In this document: one piece after another, positions 18,626 to 26,181 of the stretch
Position numbering within the stretch: the first letter of the stretch is position 1
Layout: every line of letters starts with the position of its first letter
NCBI GenBank assembly: GCA_026418175.1
Contig: JAOABX010000015.1
Coordinates: 1 to 59,062 of the forward strand
Origin: Flavobacteriales bacterium
GTDB taxonomy: Bacteria; Bacteroidota; Bacteroidia; CAIKAF01
Reading direction: 5' to 3'
DNA: 59,062 nucleotides
Position numbers and translations under genes: made by a program
The notes under the pieces: generated by a model
What the model saw: only the letters and a program-made list of their open reading frames with translations
Told to the model about the DNA's origin: nothing
Database searches by the model: none

Positions 18626-19759
18626 ATGAAAAAGTTAGCCGCATTCATCATTGTATTATCTCCATTATTTACTGGGATCAATGCACAGACCATAACATCT
18701 GCCGATTTTGGTAGCGTTGGTGATTCTGTTTTTTTAGGGTTTGATGAAACTCCCGGTGTATCCGTTGGCCCTGCCGGTATTGGACAAACTTGGAATTTTA
18801 CTTCATTGAATACAGAATCTTTAGATACCTTGTTTTTCCTTGCTCCTTCTTCTTTACCTAATGGTTCCAATTTCCCGACGGCTAATTTGGCATTGGCCTC
18901 TAATGAAGGGGTTTTCTTTTTTGAAAAAACTGTGTCTGCAATTTATAACACTGGATTCTCTTTTGGCTTTGGCCCTATCGTAACCGATGTAAATTATATC
19001 CCACCGGTTACTTATTTACAATTTCCGGCTTCTGTAGGTACTACTTTTTCAACTAATTCCGGTTTCTTAGCTAAAAATTATGTGGGGATTGATACTAATG
19101 CTATTTTTTGCCAACTGGTTATTGATTCAGTGATGGTAAAGCGGGTTTCAACATTAACTGTAAATTTTGATGCTTCGGGAACCTTGCAACTTCCAACGGG
19201 TACTTACAATAACGCTTTAAGGGCTTATTCTGTGGAAACGACTCGTGATTCAATATTTATTTATGCACCTTATTTTATTGATTGTTCATTTTTTACTGTA
19301 CCTGCAGGTTGGAGTTTAGCACCTGATTTTATGTTACAACTCATCAATCCTAATTTGGCCGGTGTAATTTTGGACACCAATCGTATCTATACCTGGTATG
19401 CTCCCGGTGGAAAATTTGGCGTGTGTGCCATTGATGTAGACTATGCCGGAAATACAATAAGTGCTCGATTTGTTAGCGATGCCTCACAAATTGGTTTGAA
19501 TATAAATGAATCCATGCTTGATAATGTGCACTTGTACCCTAATCCTGCATCTTATGGTTTTATGATTCAGTCTGACCAACCCTTGAAAGATCACTTGATA
19601 CAGTTGATGGATCTTCAGGGTAGAATTATAAAGGTTCAGAATTTAAATAATAATCAGTTGGTGAATGTAGAAGAATTAAATGATGGTATATATTTAGTTC
19701 AAATTTTAAATTCTTTGGGTAATATAGTATATCGAAGTAAGGTGATAGTTCAGAAGTAA
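18626..19759 (+). CDS. Secreted protein with T9SS type-A sorting domain
   Basis: A 377-residue exported protein of unknown function. A signal peptide (1-21, ending INAQ) is followed by a beta-rich body without motifs I recognise, and by a sorting domain of about 75 residues opening with VHLYPNPAS and closing with GIYLVQI...SKVIVQK. It is probably released or anchored at the cell surface by the type IX system. The start is ATG 18626; two TTG codons just upstream are not needed. It has its own promoter and terminator, so it is monocistronic. Confidence 0.82.
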   Translation: MKKLAAFIIVLSPLFTGINAQTITSADFGSVGDSVFLGFDETPGVSVGPAGIGQTWNFTSLNTESLDTLFFLAPSSLPNGSNFPTANLALASNEGVFFFEKTVSAIYNTGFSFGFGPIVTDVNYIPPVTYLQFPASVGTTFSTNSGFLAKNYVGIDTNAIFCQLVIDSVMVKRVSTLTVNFDASGTLQLPTGTYNNALRAYSVETTRDSIFIYAPYFIDCSFFTVPAGWSLAPDFMLQLINPNLAGVILDTNRIYTWYAPGGKFGVCAIDVDYAGNTISARFVSDASQIGLNINESMLDNVHLYPNPASYGFMIQSDQPLKDHLIQLMDLQGRIIKVQNLNNNQLVNVEELNDGIYLVQILNSLGNIVYRSKVIVQK

Positions 19760-19782
19760 GAATAAGAATATGTTTAACATGG

Positions 19783-19819
19783 AATAAGCCGGACTACATA
19801 TCCGGCTTATTTTTTTATT
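19783..19819 (+). terminator. Rho-independent terminator
   Basis: A perfect 11-bp stem (AATAAGCCGGA, 19783-19793, with TCCGGCTTATT, 19801-19811), a 7-nt loop and a T-rich tail. It serves the T9SS gene. On the minus strand the hairpin lacks a U-tract, so it would stop the MFS gene poorly. Confidence 0.9.
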
Positions 19820-19830
19820 CCGTGCTTTTC

Positions 19831-21078
19831 TTAATCATCAATCTGTGTGTTAGGTTGAGGATTCATTTCTTGCAAGGGTTGTAGCAGGTAATAGCCTGTT
19901 GCCAGCAGAATTCCCAAAGCTGCACATACATACCATAATACTTCAAAGCTCCAGGTATCTAAAATGTATGTGCCACCCAACGGTGCTAAAATAAAAGCCA
20001 GGGAATACGACATGGAATACATAGCCATGTAAGCTCCTTTGTTATATTGACCAGACCGTTGCATGGTATATGAAACCATAAACGGCATGCTGAATATTTC
20101 TGCAATAGAGGTTAGCAACATGGCCACTACCAGAATAATTATTGAATGATACACATTGAACAGAAAAAATGATAATCCCATAATAAAAACCCCTATAGCA
20201 ATTATTTGCATGATTTTTTGGGGCTTTCCAATTTTATACACTATTACCATTTCAAATAAAAAAATGATTAGTCCATTGAGCCCAATTAGCAAGCCAATAG
20301 CATTTTCATCCAGTAGATACACATTTTTATAATATAAGGGAATGGTTGTAAATAACTGAAAAAATAACATTGCAAACATACAGGAACCAATACAAAACAA
20401 AATAAAAATTACATCACGAAAAGGAGAGGGACCTCGTTCATTTTTAGATATTTTCCCAGTTGCTTTTCTTCGTAACTTATCTTGATTATTGAATGCCTGA
20501 AAAAAAAGTAATGCAGCTACTACACAAGTAATACCATCAACCCAGAATAGGAGTTTGTATGAAATTACCGCCAGTAAACCTCCTAGGGTTGGCCCAACGG
20601 CAAACCCCAAATTTATAGCCATCCGGTTCAATGAATAAGCACGGGTAATATTTTCAGGTTTTGCATACACGGAAATAGAAACAGCATTGGCCGGACGCAA
20701 TGCTTCAGAGACCAAGCTGGCAATAAATACCATGATGGTAAGTGAAGTTACTTCTTTAAAAAACTGCAACGAAAAAAGGCTGATTCCGCCCAGCAGTAAG
20801 CTAAAAAACTGAACATGAAAATGGCCAATTCGGTCAGTAAGCCAGCCGCCGGCGTATGCTCCCAATAAGGCCCCAACACCAAATGCACTGATAACCACCC
20901 CCGATTCTTTTACACCCATTCTCAGTTCTTGAGTTAGATACACCGCCATGAATGGGATTACCATCGAGCCGCTTCGATTAATAAGCATGATAATGGAAAG
21001 TAGCCAGGTATTTCTTGATAAGCCTCCGTAAGCCTCTTTGTATAATTGAAACATAGGTTGCAAAGATATATCTTGCAT
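19831..21078 (-). CDS. Major facilitator superfamily transporter
   Basis: A 415-residue membrane protein with about twelve hydrophobic helices in two halves and a central cytoplasmic loop (about 200-215, basic). The MFS motif A appears as GGWLTDRIG (about 77-85) between helices 2 and 3. It is probably a proton-driven exporter of the drug-efflux type, but the substrate is unknown. It lies 45 nt downstream of the LuxR-type regulator on the same strand, so the regulator may control it. Confidence 0.88.
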   Translation of the reverse strand: MQDISLQPMFQLYKEAYGGLSRNTWLLSIIMLINRSGSMVIPFMAVYLTQELRMGVKESGVVISAFGVGALLGAYAGGWLTDRIGHFHVQFFSLLLGGISLFSLQFFKEVTSLTIMVFIASLVSEALRPANAVSISVYAKPENITRAYSLNRMAINLGFAVGPTLGGLLAVISYKLLFWVDGITCVVAALLFFQAFNNQDKLRRKATGKISKNERGPSPFRDVIFILFCIGSCMFAMLFFQLFTTIPLYYKNVYLLDENAIGLLIGLNGLIIFLFEMVIVYKIGKPQKIMQIIAIGVFIMGLSFFLFNVYHSIIILVVAMLLTSIAEIFSMPFMVSYTMQRSGQYNKGAYMAMYSMSYSLAFILAPLGGTYILDTWSFEVLWYVCAALGILLATGYYLLQPLQEMNPQPNTQIDD

Positions 21079-21123
21079 TCACCCTTCTTGAAGCGCTTCT
21101 GTTAATTCTTTTAAAACAATGAA

Positions 21124-21783
21124 CTATTCTTTCTCCATCAATCCTTGTGAATAGGCATAGTTGATAAGATCAGTGGCGTTTTTGCAAGATAGTTTTTTCA
21201 GAATGTTTTTTCGGTGGGTGTACACGGTATGAGCACTTATAGATAATTCATCTGCAATTTCTTTAGTAGTTTTTCCTTGGGTTACCAATCGAAAAATTTC
21301 CATTTCACGTTCAGATAAATCATCGTGAAGCAGTTTTTGGCTGTTTGTTTTTTTGAAGCTTAATTCAATCAACACTTCCACAACTTTTGCACTGAAATAT
21401 TTGCCGCCAGAGGCAATGGTACGTATGGCATTGTTCAATTCGTCGGTGCTGGCATGGGTAGTTATCAATCCGGATATGTGTAATTTATGTAGCTTGTAAA
21501 TACTTTCTTTGTCAAAGTCAGAAACAATAAGCACTTTATACCCACTCATAAAGGCATCGTGCTCCTCCAGGATTTCTTCATCAAAAAAACCTTCAAATAT
21601 CCTGTCAACGATAATCAGGTCCGGATTCAATACCGGAGCTAATTGAATCAAAGCTACGGGATCGGGTGCTTCGCCGCATACCTCCAAGCCGGGCGTATGG
21701 CTTATCAATGACTTTAGCCCACCTAAAATCAATGGTTGGCTGCCGGCCAGTAGAATTTTAACAGACAATGAAGCTTTAATCAT
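21124..21783 (-). CDS. LuxR/NarL-type response regulator with degenerate receiver
   Basis: A 219-residue DNA-binding regulator. The receiver domain (about 8-125) keeps the phospho-acceptor position D60 (LIIVDRIF), but the acidic pair that binds Mg at the end of strand 1 is replaced (ILLAGSQP where ILLVDDxP is expected), and the conserved lysine after strand 5 is replaced by threonine (GLITTHAS). Normal phosphorylation is therefore doubtful. The C-terminal LuxR HTH is intact (LSEREMEIFRLVTQGKTTKEIADELSIS, then HTVYTHRKNILKKL). The start is ATG 21783; an upstream TTG at 21792 lies in the promoter box. It is divergent from the prenyl synthase gene, with the MFS gene downstream. Confidence 0.88.
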   Translation of the reverse strand: MIKASLSVKILLAGSQPLILGGLKSLISHTPGLEVCGEAPDPVALIQLAPVLNPDLIIVDRIFEGFFDEEILEEHDAFMSGYKVLIVSDFDKESIYKLHKLHISGLITTHASTDELNNAIRTIASGGKYFSAKVVEVLIELSFKKTNSQKLLHDDLSEREMEIFRLVTQGKTTKEIADELSISAHTVYTHRKNILKKLSCKNATDLINYAYSQGLMEKE

Positions 21784-21789
21784 AGCCCA

Positions 21790-21797
21790 CAAAGGTA
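21790..21797 (-). promoter_or_regulatory. -7 element of the LuxR-type regulator
   Basis: Minus-strand TACCTTTG ends 6 nt before the ATG at 21783, predicting an mRNA with almost no leader. No clear -33 box. Confidence 0.4.
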
Positions 21798-21843
21798 AAA
21801 ATTCCGGGAGTTAGATTTTTCTTTAGAACACCTTTCGATGTAT

Positions 21844-21876
21844 TTTGTTTGTGTGTTGAAGATTTTAATACTTTTG
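21844..21876 (+). promoter_or_regulatory. Promoter of the polyprenyl synthase gene
   Basis: TTTG at 21844-21847 (and again at 21848-21851) followed by 21 (or 17) nt and TACTTTTG at 21869-21876. The ATG follows after only 4 nt, so the transcript should be leaderless or nearly so. Confidence 0.6.
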
Positions 21877-21880
21877 GAAC

Positions 21881-22855
21881 ATGGCTGAGCTAAATAAAAT
21901 TAAAAAGCCCATTGAGCGGGAAATGAATGAATTTGATACCCGTTTCAGGCAATCTATGAAAAGCTCAGCTCCCCTGCTTGATAAAATAACCCATTACATC
22001 GTAAAGCGCAAAGGAAAGCAAATGCGACCTATGTTTGTTTTTCTGAGTGCACATATTACCGGAGGTGCTACCGAAGCAACGTATAGAGCCGGCATTTTGA
22101 TTGAATTGCTGCATACAGCTACCCTGGTACATGATGATGTAGTGGACGATAGTAATGAACGAAGAGGTTTTTTTTCTATCAATGCCCTTTGGAAAAACAA
22201 AATTGCAGTGTTAGTTGGGGATTTCCTATTATCCAGGGGATTGCTATTAGCTACTCAGCATAAAGATTTTCGTTTGCTTGAAATAGTATCAGAAGCCGTA
22301 AGGTTAATGAGTGAAGGCGAATTATTGCAGATTGAAAAGGCTCGCCGCCTGGATATTGAAGAACCGATATATTTTGAAATAATCCGCCGTAAAACGGCTT
22401 CGCTTATTGCTTCCTGTTGTGCTTGTGGTGCCAGCTCTGCCGGTGCTGATGAAGAAACCGTGCAGCTCATGTATCTTTTTGGCGAAAAAATTGGTATTGC
22501 TTTTCAAATCAAAGATGATTTGTTTGATTATGAAAACAGTTCAATCATCGGTAAACCAACAGGCATTGATATCAAAGAACAAAAGATGACTTTGCCTCTG
22601 ATTTATGCTTTAAATCATGCTTCATCAACAGAGCGTAAGCATATCATTAACATTGTTAAAAACAATAATAACGATCCACAGAAGGTAAAAGAAGTTATTG
22701 ATTTTGTTAGTAAAAGCGGAGGTATTCCTTATGCAGAAAAAAAAATGATTGAATATCAGAAAGCAGCTTTGGAAATGCTTGACAGATTCCCTGATTCAGT
22801 GTATAAACAATCACTCATTGATTTGGTAGAATTTACTACCAAGCGAAAGTATTGA
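21881..22855 (+). CDS. Polyprenyl diphosphate synthase (trans-isoprenyl type)
   Basis: Elongates allylic diphosphates with isopentenyl diphosphate, most likely to make the menaquinone side chain. The 324 residues contain both aspartate-rich motifs: D85-D86-V-V-D89 (first, in HDDVVDD) and D212-D213-L-F-D216 (second, in KDDLFD). The family's KRKGKQMRP segment (43-50) binds diphosphate. Chain length cannot be read with confidence. It has its own promoter and faces away from the LuxR-type regulator. Confidence 0.93.
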   Translation: MAELNKIKKPIEREMNEFDTRFRQSMKSSAPLLDKITHYIVKRKGKQMRPMFVFLSAHITGGATEATYRAGILIELLHTATLVHDDVVDDSNERRGFFSINALWKNKIAVLVGDFLLSRGLLLATQHKDFRLLEIVSEAVRLMSEGELLQIEKARRLDIEEPIYFEIIRRKTASLIASCCACGASSAGADEETVQLMYLFGEKIGIAFQIKDDLFDYENSSIIGKPTGIDIKEQKMTLPLIYALNHASSTERKHIINIVKNNNNDPQKVKEVIDFVSKSGGIPYAEKKMIEYQKAALEMLDRFPDSVYKQSLIDLVEFTTKRKY

Positions 22856-23296
22856 TTAGTAAGCTCTGGCAGAAAATTCACCTTCGCTGATGAGCAGGGT
22901 AGAACTGCCTGATACAATTTCTCCTGAAAAATATCCTTCCAGTAAATTACTTCCTACTTGTATCAATTCAATTTGGCCCGTGGCAGAAAGATTGTTTGAT
23001 GTAAATAACTGGCTACCGTTATAAAATTCAAGCAAACCGGGAGCTCCAGATCCGGTAGAAAAAACATATGTTCCTGGAGTGTTTCCATTGGTTCGAATAT
23101 TTACATCCCAGGGTGTTCCATCTGCCTGTATGTAACATTGTGTAAATGAACCATTGTTTAGGTATTGCCCATTTACTGTGGTTTCTACTCGAAAGGTGTC
23201 TCCGTTTACCTTGCATTGTAAATAAGGTGTGTATTCTTTACAAGATGTAAAAAGAATGGATAAGAGAACTGAACAAATTATGATAAAACGAGTCAT
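22856..23296 (-). CDS. Putative lipoprotein, unknown function
   Basis: A 146-residue protein with a lipoprotein signal peptide: hydrophobic stretch followed by LFTSC (lipobox, Cys about residue 19), so it should be a substrate of LspA. The mature part is beta-rich and resembles the small DUF6252-like lipoproteins of Bacteroidota in general character (HxxC-like start, repeated strands), but I cannot assign a family. The start is taken at ATG 23296, directly before the signal peptide. Its stop is adjacent to that of the convergent prenyl synthase. Confidence 0.7.
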   Translation of the reverse strand: MTRFIIICSVLLSILFTSCKEYTPYLQCKVNGDTFRVETTVNGQYLNNGSFTQCYIQADGTPWDVNIRTNGNTPGTYVFSTGSGAPGLLEFYNGSQLFTSNNLSATGQIELIQVGSNLLEGYFSGEIVSGSSTLLISEGEFSARAY

Positions 23297-23302
23297 ATCG
23301 TG

Positions 23303-23310
23303 TATTTTTG
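23303..23310 (+). promoter_or_regulatory. Possible -7 element of the deacetylase gene
   Basis: TATTTTTG, 11 nt before the ATG at 23322, inside a longer frame that begins at 23229. No clear -33 box. Confidence 0.4.
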
Positions 23311-23321
23311 AAACCAAGGTA

Positions 23322-23963
23322 ATGAATTCAATTAAGTCTATAAAATATCCGGTAAAAACTCCTTTTTGGGCTTCGTGGTTATGGCCTGCGGCTTATTGGC
23401 GAATAAAAACCACGCAACCCGAACTGTATCTTACCTTTGATGATGGGCCGCACCCTAAGTTTACACCCTGGGTACTTGATCAATTAAAACAAGCCGATGC
23501 AAAGGCCACTTTTTTTTGTATCGGAAAAAATATCCAACGCTATCCGGAAGTGTTTCGCCGAATCATTCATGAAGGTCATGCAGTAGGGAACCACACCTGG
23601 AATCATACGCATGCATTTCATACTTCAACCAATCAATACCTCCGGGAAGTTGAACAAACCGATTTGCTAACAGGCTCCGGGTTATTCAGGCCGCCGTACG
23701 GTAAAATGACCCCCGGACTTTATCGAATTTTGCGTAAAACGCACCGCATCGTAATGTGGGATGTATTAAGCGGTGATTTTGACCTACGGGTAAATGGCGA
23801 AATATGTGCACAACGGGTGATACACTATGCCCGGCCGGGTTCAATCATTGTTTTTCATGACAGTCAAAAAGCCTGGCCTCGCCTGCAGACAGCCTTGCCC
23901 CGGGTGATCAGCCATTTTCAGAAACAAGGGTATCGTTTTTTGAGCCTGAATGCAGGCAACTAA
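23322..23963 (+). CDS. NodB-type polysaccharide deacetylase
   Basis: Metal-dependent deacetylase of carbohydrate esterase family 4, acting on N- or O-acetyl groups of a polysaccharide such as peptidoglycan. In the 213-residue protein the motifs are TFDDGP (38-43, D40 base and D41 metal ligand), NHTWNH (H91 and H95 metal ligands), RPPYGK (substrate groove) and VFHDS near the C-terminus. No clear signal peptide is present, though the N-terminus has a short hydrophobic patch (FWASWLWPAAYW). The start at 23322 avoids overlap with the divergent lipoprotein gene and lies just below a promoter-like box. Confidence 0.9.
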   Translation: MNSIKSIKYPVKTPFWASWLWPAAYWRIKTTQPELYLTFDDGPHPKFTPWVLDQLKQADAKATFFCIGKNIQRYPEVFRRIIHEGHAVGNHTWNHTHAFHTSTNQYLREVEQTDLLTGSGLFRPPYGKMTPGLYRILRKTHRIVMWDVLSGDFDLRVNGEICAQRVIHYARPGSIIVFHDSQKAWPRLQTALPRVISHFQKQGYRFLSLNAGN

Positions 23964-23973
23964 TTAATTAAAA

Positions 23974-25263
23974 TTACCTATTCATCAGCTCTTCAATTTC
24001 TTCTGCTTCAATAGGGATGTTTTTCATCAAATCCACCGGGCCGTTTTCGGTTACCAGGATGTCATTTTCTATACGTACACCCAGGCTTTCTTCGCGTATG
24101 TATATGCCCGGTTCGCAAGTAAATACCATACCGGCTTGTATGGGTTCGCTAAAATAGCCCACATCATGCACATCCAGTCCCAGAAAATGAGAAGTTCCGT
24201 GCATAAAGTATTTTTTATAGGCAGGGTGAGCCGGGTTTTGGTTTTTAATATCATGCATGCTCAACAATCCCAAATCCACCAATTCTTTTTCAATGAGCAA
24301 TCCAACTTCTTCATTAATTTGTTTAAGAGTATTGCCTGGTTTTAACATTTTAATAGCCTGACGCTGAACTCGGAGTACGGCATTGTACACCGCTTTCTGG
24401 CGGGGTGTAAATTTCCCGTTTACAGGAATCACGCGGGTTAGGTCACTGGCGTAATTTCCATACTCTGCGGCTACATCCAGCAGCAGTACTTCGCCATCGT
24501 TGCAGGCCTTGTTATTCTCTACATAATGCAGCACGCAGGAGCTAAATCCGGAAGCAATGATCGGCCCGTAGGCAAATCCTCTGGACCGGTTTCTTACAAA
24601 TTCATGCAATAGCTCTGCCTCAATTTCATATTCCGTTACACCGGGCTTTACAAAGCCAAGTACTCTTCTAAATCCTTTTTCTGTAATGTTACAGGCTTGT
24701 TGAATCATTTCAATTTCAAGCGGATGTTTGATGCTTCGCTGACGATTAATAATTGGTGCCAGGCGGTGATACTGATGAAGCGGATATTCATTTTTCATCC
24801 ATTGTATCAATCGCTGATTTCGGGTTTGTACTTCATTAGCTCGGCGTGTATGCTCATTGGTACACATGTACACATGGTCGGCATCAATCATCAGACTCTT
24901 GAGTATAGTAGCAAATTCATGGGTCCAGTAAATAGTTTCGATACCGCTTATTGCTGTAGCCTGTTCTTTGGTAAATTTAGCTCCTTCCCAAATGGCAATA
25001 TGTTCATTGGTTTCGCGAATAAATAAAATTTCACGCATTCGCATTTCACGAGCATCTGGAAACATCACCAGGATTGTTTCTTCTTGATCAATACCTGTAA
25101 GATATAGCAAATCGCTGCATTGCCTGAAACCCATGGTGCCGTCAGCATTTGTAGGCATAATGTCATTACTATCAATAATTACCACACTGCCTGGCAATAA
25201 TTGTTGGGCCAGCGTTTTTCTGTTAATGGTGTATAACTGGGATGAAGGAGGAGTGTATCGCAT
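23974..25263 (-). CDS. pepP: Xaa-Pro aminopeptidase (aminopeptidase P)
   Basis: Removes N-terminal residues before proline. The 429-residue M24 peptidase has an N-terminal creatinase-like domain (1-170) and a pita-bread catalytic domain. The dinuclear metal ligands are visible: two aspartates in LLLDVAAEYGNYASD, the histidine in HGTSHFLGLDVHD, a glutamate in FTCEPGIYI and a glutamate in VRIENDI. Length is normal. It is divergent from sdhC across a 234-bp region holding two palindromes. Confidence 0.93.
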   Translation of the reverse strand: MRYTPPSSQLYTINRKTLAQQLLPGSVVIIDSNDIMPTNADGTMGFRQCSDLLYLTGIDQEETILVMFPDAREMRMREILFIRETNEHIAIWEGAKFTKEQATAISGIETIYWTHEFATILKSLMIDADHVYMCTNEHTRRANEVQTRNQRLIQWMKNEYPLHQYHRLAPIINRQRSIKHPLEIEMIQQACNITEKGFRRVLGFVKPGVTEYEIEAELLHEFVRNRSRGFAYGPIIASGFSSCVLHYVENNKACNDGEVLLLDVAAEYGNYASDLTRVIPVNGKFTPRQKAVYNAVLRVQRQAIKMLKPGNTLKQINEEVGLLIEKELVDLGLLSMHDIKNQNPAHPAYKKYFMHGTSHFLGLDVHDVGYFSEPIQAGMVFTCEPGIYIREESLGVRIENDILVTENGPVDLMKNIPIEAEEIEELMNR

Positions 25264-25366
25264 ATTTTAAAAATTTGAATATTTGAAAATTAAGCAAAAC
25301 GAAGGTACTTCCTTGCAACAAACTCGCCAACTGCTTTGTTTCTTTTTTACATTTTTATTGATAAAA

Positions 25367-25383
25367 GTTACTTAAAAAGTAAC
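25367..25383. promoter_or_regulatory. Palindrome 1 upstream of sdhCAB
   Basis: GTTACTT-AAA-AAGTAAC, a perfect 7-bp inverted repeat with a 3-nt centre. It has the size of a dimeric repressor site. It lies between the divergent pepP and sdhC starts, so it could act on either. Confidence 0.5.
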
Positions 25384-25396
25384 ATATCTCAACTAC

Positions 25397-25417
25397 TATT
25401 TAGAATAGTTCTAAATA
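25397..25417. promoter_or_regulatory. Palindrome 2 upstream of sdhCAB
   Basis: TATTTAGAA-TAG-TTCTAAATA, a perfect 9-bp inverted repeat with a 3-nt centre, 10 nt above the -33 region of the sdh promoter. Probably an operator; I cannot name the regulator with confidence. Confidence 0.6.
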
Positions 25418-25426
25418 ATAATGAAG

Positions 25427-25456
25427 TTTTAAAAAACGCTTGAATTGTTACATTTG
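25427..25456 (+). promoter_or_regulatory. sdhCAB promoter
   Basis: TTTT (25427-25430, one mismatch to TTTG), 18 nt, then TACATTTG (25449-25456), a full match to TAnnTTTG. The predicted leader to the sdhC ATG is about 37 nt. Confidence 0.55.
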
Positions 25457-25497
25457 CACAAAATAAAGAAGGCTAAGTCAACTAAAAATCTGCACTT

Positions 25498-26166
25498 ATG
25501 AAAACGTCTTTGTCGCGTAAATACTGGATGGCTGTATCGGGATTGTTTTTGATTATCTTCCTAACCCAGCATTTTACTATTAACTTCTTATCGGTAATTA
25601 GTGAAGAGTCGTTTAACAGTGTTTCGCACTTCATGGGTACCAATCCGATAGTTCAGTTTTTATTGCAGCCGGTATTGCTGATTGGTGTTGTATTTCATTT
25701 TATAGCGGGATTTATGCTTGAAATTAAAAATCGCCAATCTCGTCCGGTTAAATATGCTGCGTATAGCCCAGCAGCTAATTCAACCTGGATGAGTAGAAAT
25801 ATGATTGTTACCGGCATTATGATATTGTTGTTTTTGGGTCTTCATTTTTATGATTTTTGGATTCCTGAAATGAATGTAAAATACATCCAGGCAGATATGA
25901 GTGGTTTAAATGAAAATGGTGAATTTCGTTATTATGATGAATTAGTTCATAAGTTTACCGATCCGATACGTGTAATTATTTACTGTCTTTCATTTGTATT
26001 TCTTTCATTGCATTTAATGCATGGTTTCCAGTCTGCGTTTCAATCATTGGGTGCACGTCATCCCAAATACACACCGGGGATAAAAAAATTAGGAGCCGCC
26101 TTTGCAGTGCTTATCCCACTTGGATTTATTGTAATTGCATTGTTTCATTATTTGTCGAGTCATTAA
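25498..26166 (+). CDS. sdhC: Succinate dehydrogenase/fumarate reductase cytochrome b subunit
   Basis: Membrane anchor of complex II, carrying quinone and b-type hemes. The 222-residue protein has five hydrophobic segments (about 10-30, 50-72, 100-122, 155-178, 197-218), the arrangement of the b558 single-anchor type that needs no SdhD. Histidines placed in helices (for example H22, H38, H66, H119) are candidate heme ligands. First gene of the sdhCAB operon; SdhA follows after 15 nt. Confidence 0.92.
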   Translation: MKTSLSRKYWMAVSGLFLIIFLTQHFTINFLSVISEESFNSVSHFMGTNPIVQFLLQPVLLIGVVFHFIAGFMLEIKNRQSRPVKYAAYSPAANSTWMSRNMIVTGIMILLFLGLHFYDFWIPEMNVKYIQADMSGLNENGEFRYYDELVHKFTDPIRVIIYCLSFVFLSLHLMHGFQSAFQSLGARHPKYTPGIKKLGAAFAVLIPLGFIVIALFHYLSSH

Positions 26167-26181
26167 AATAATAAAGAAGCT

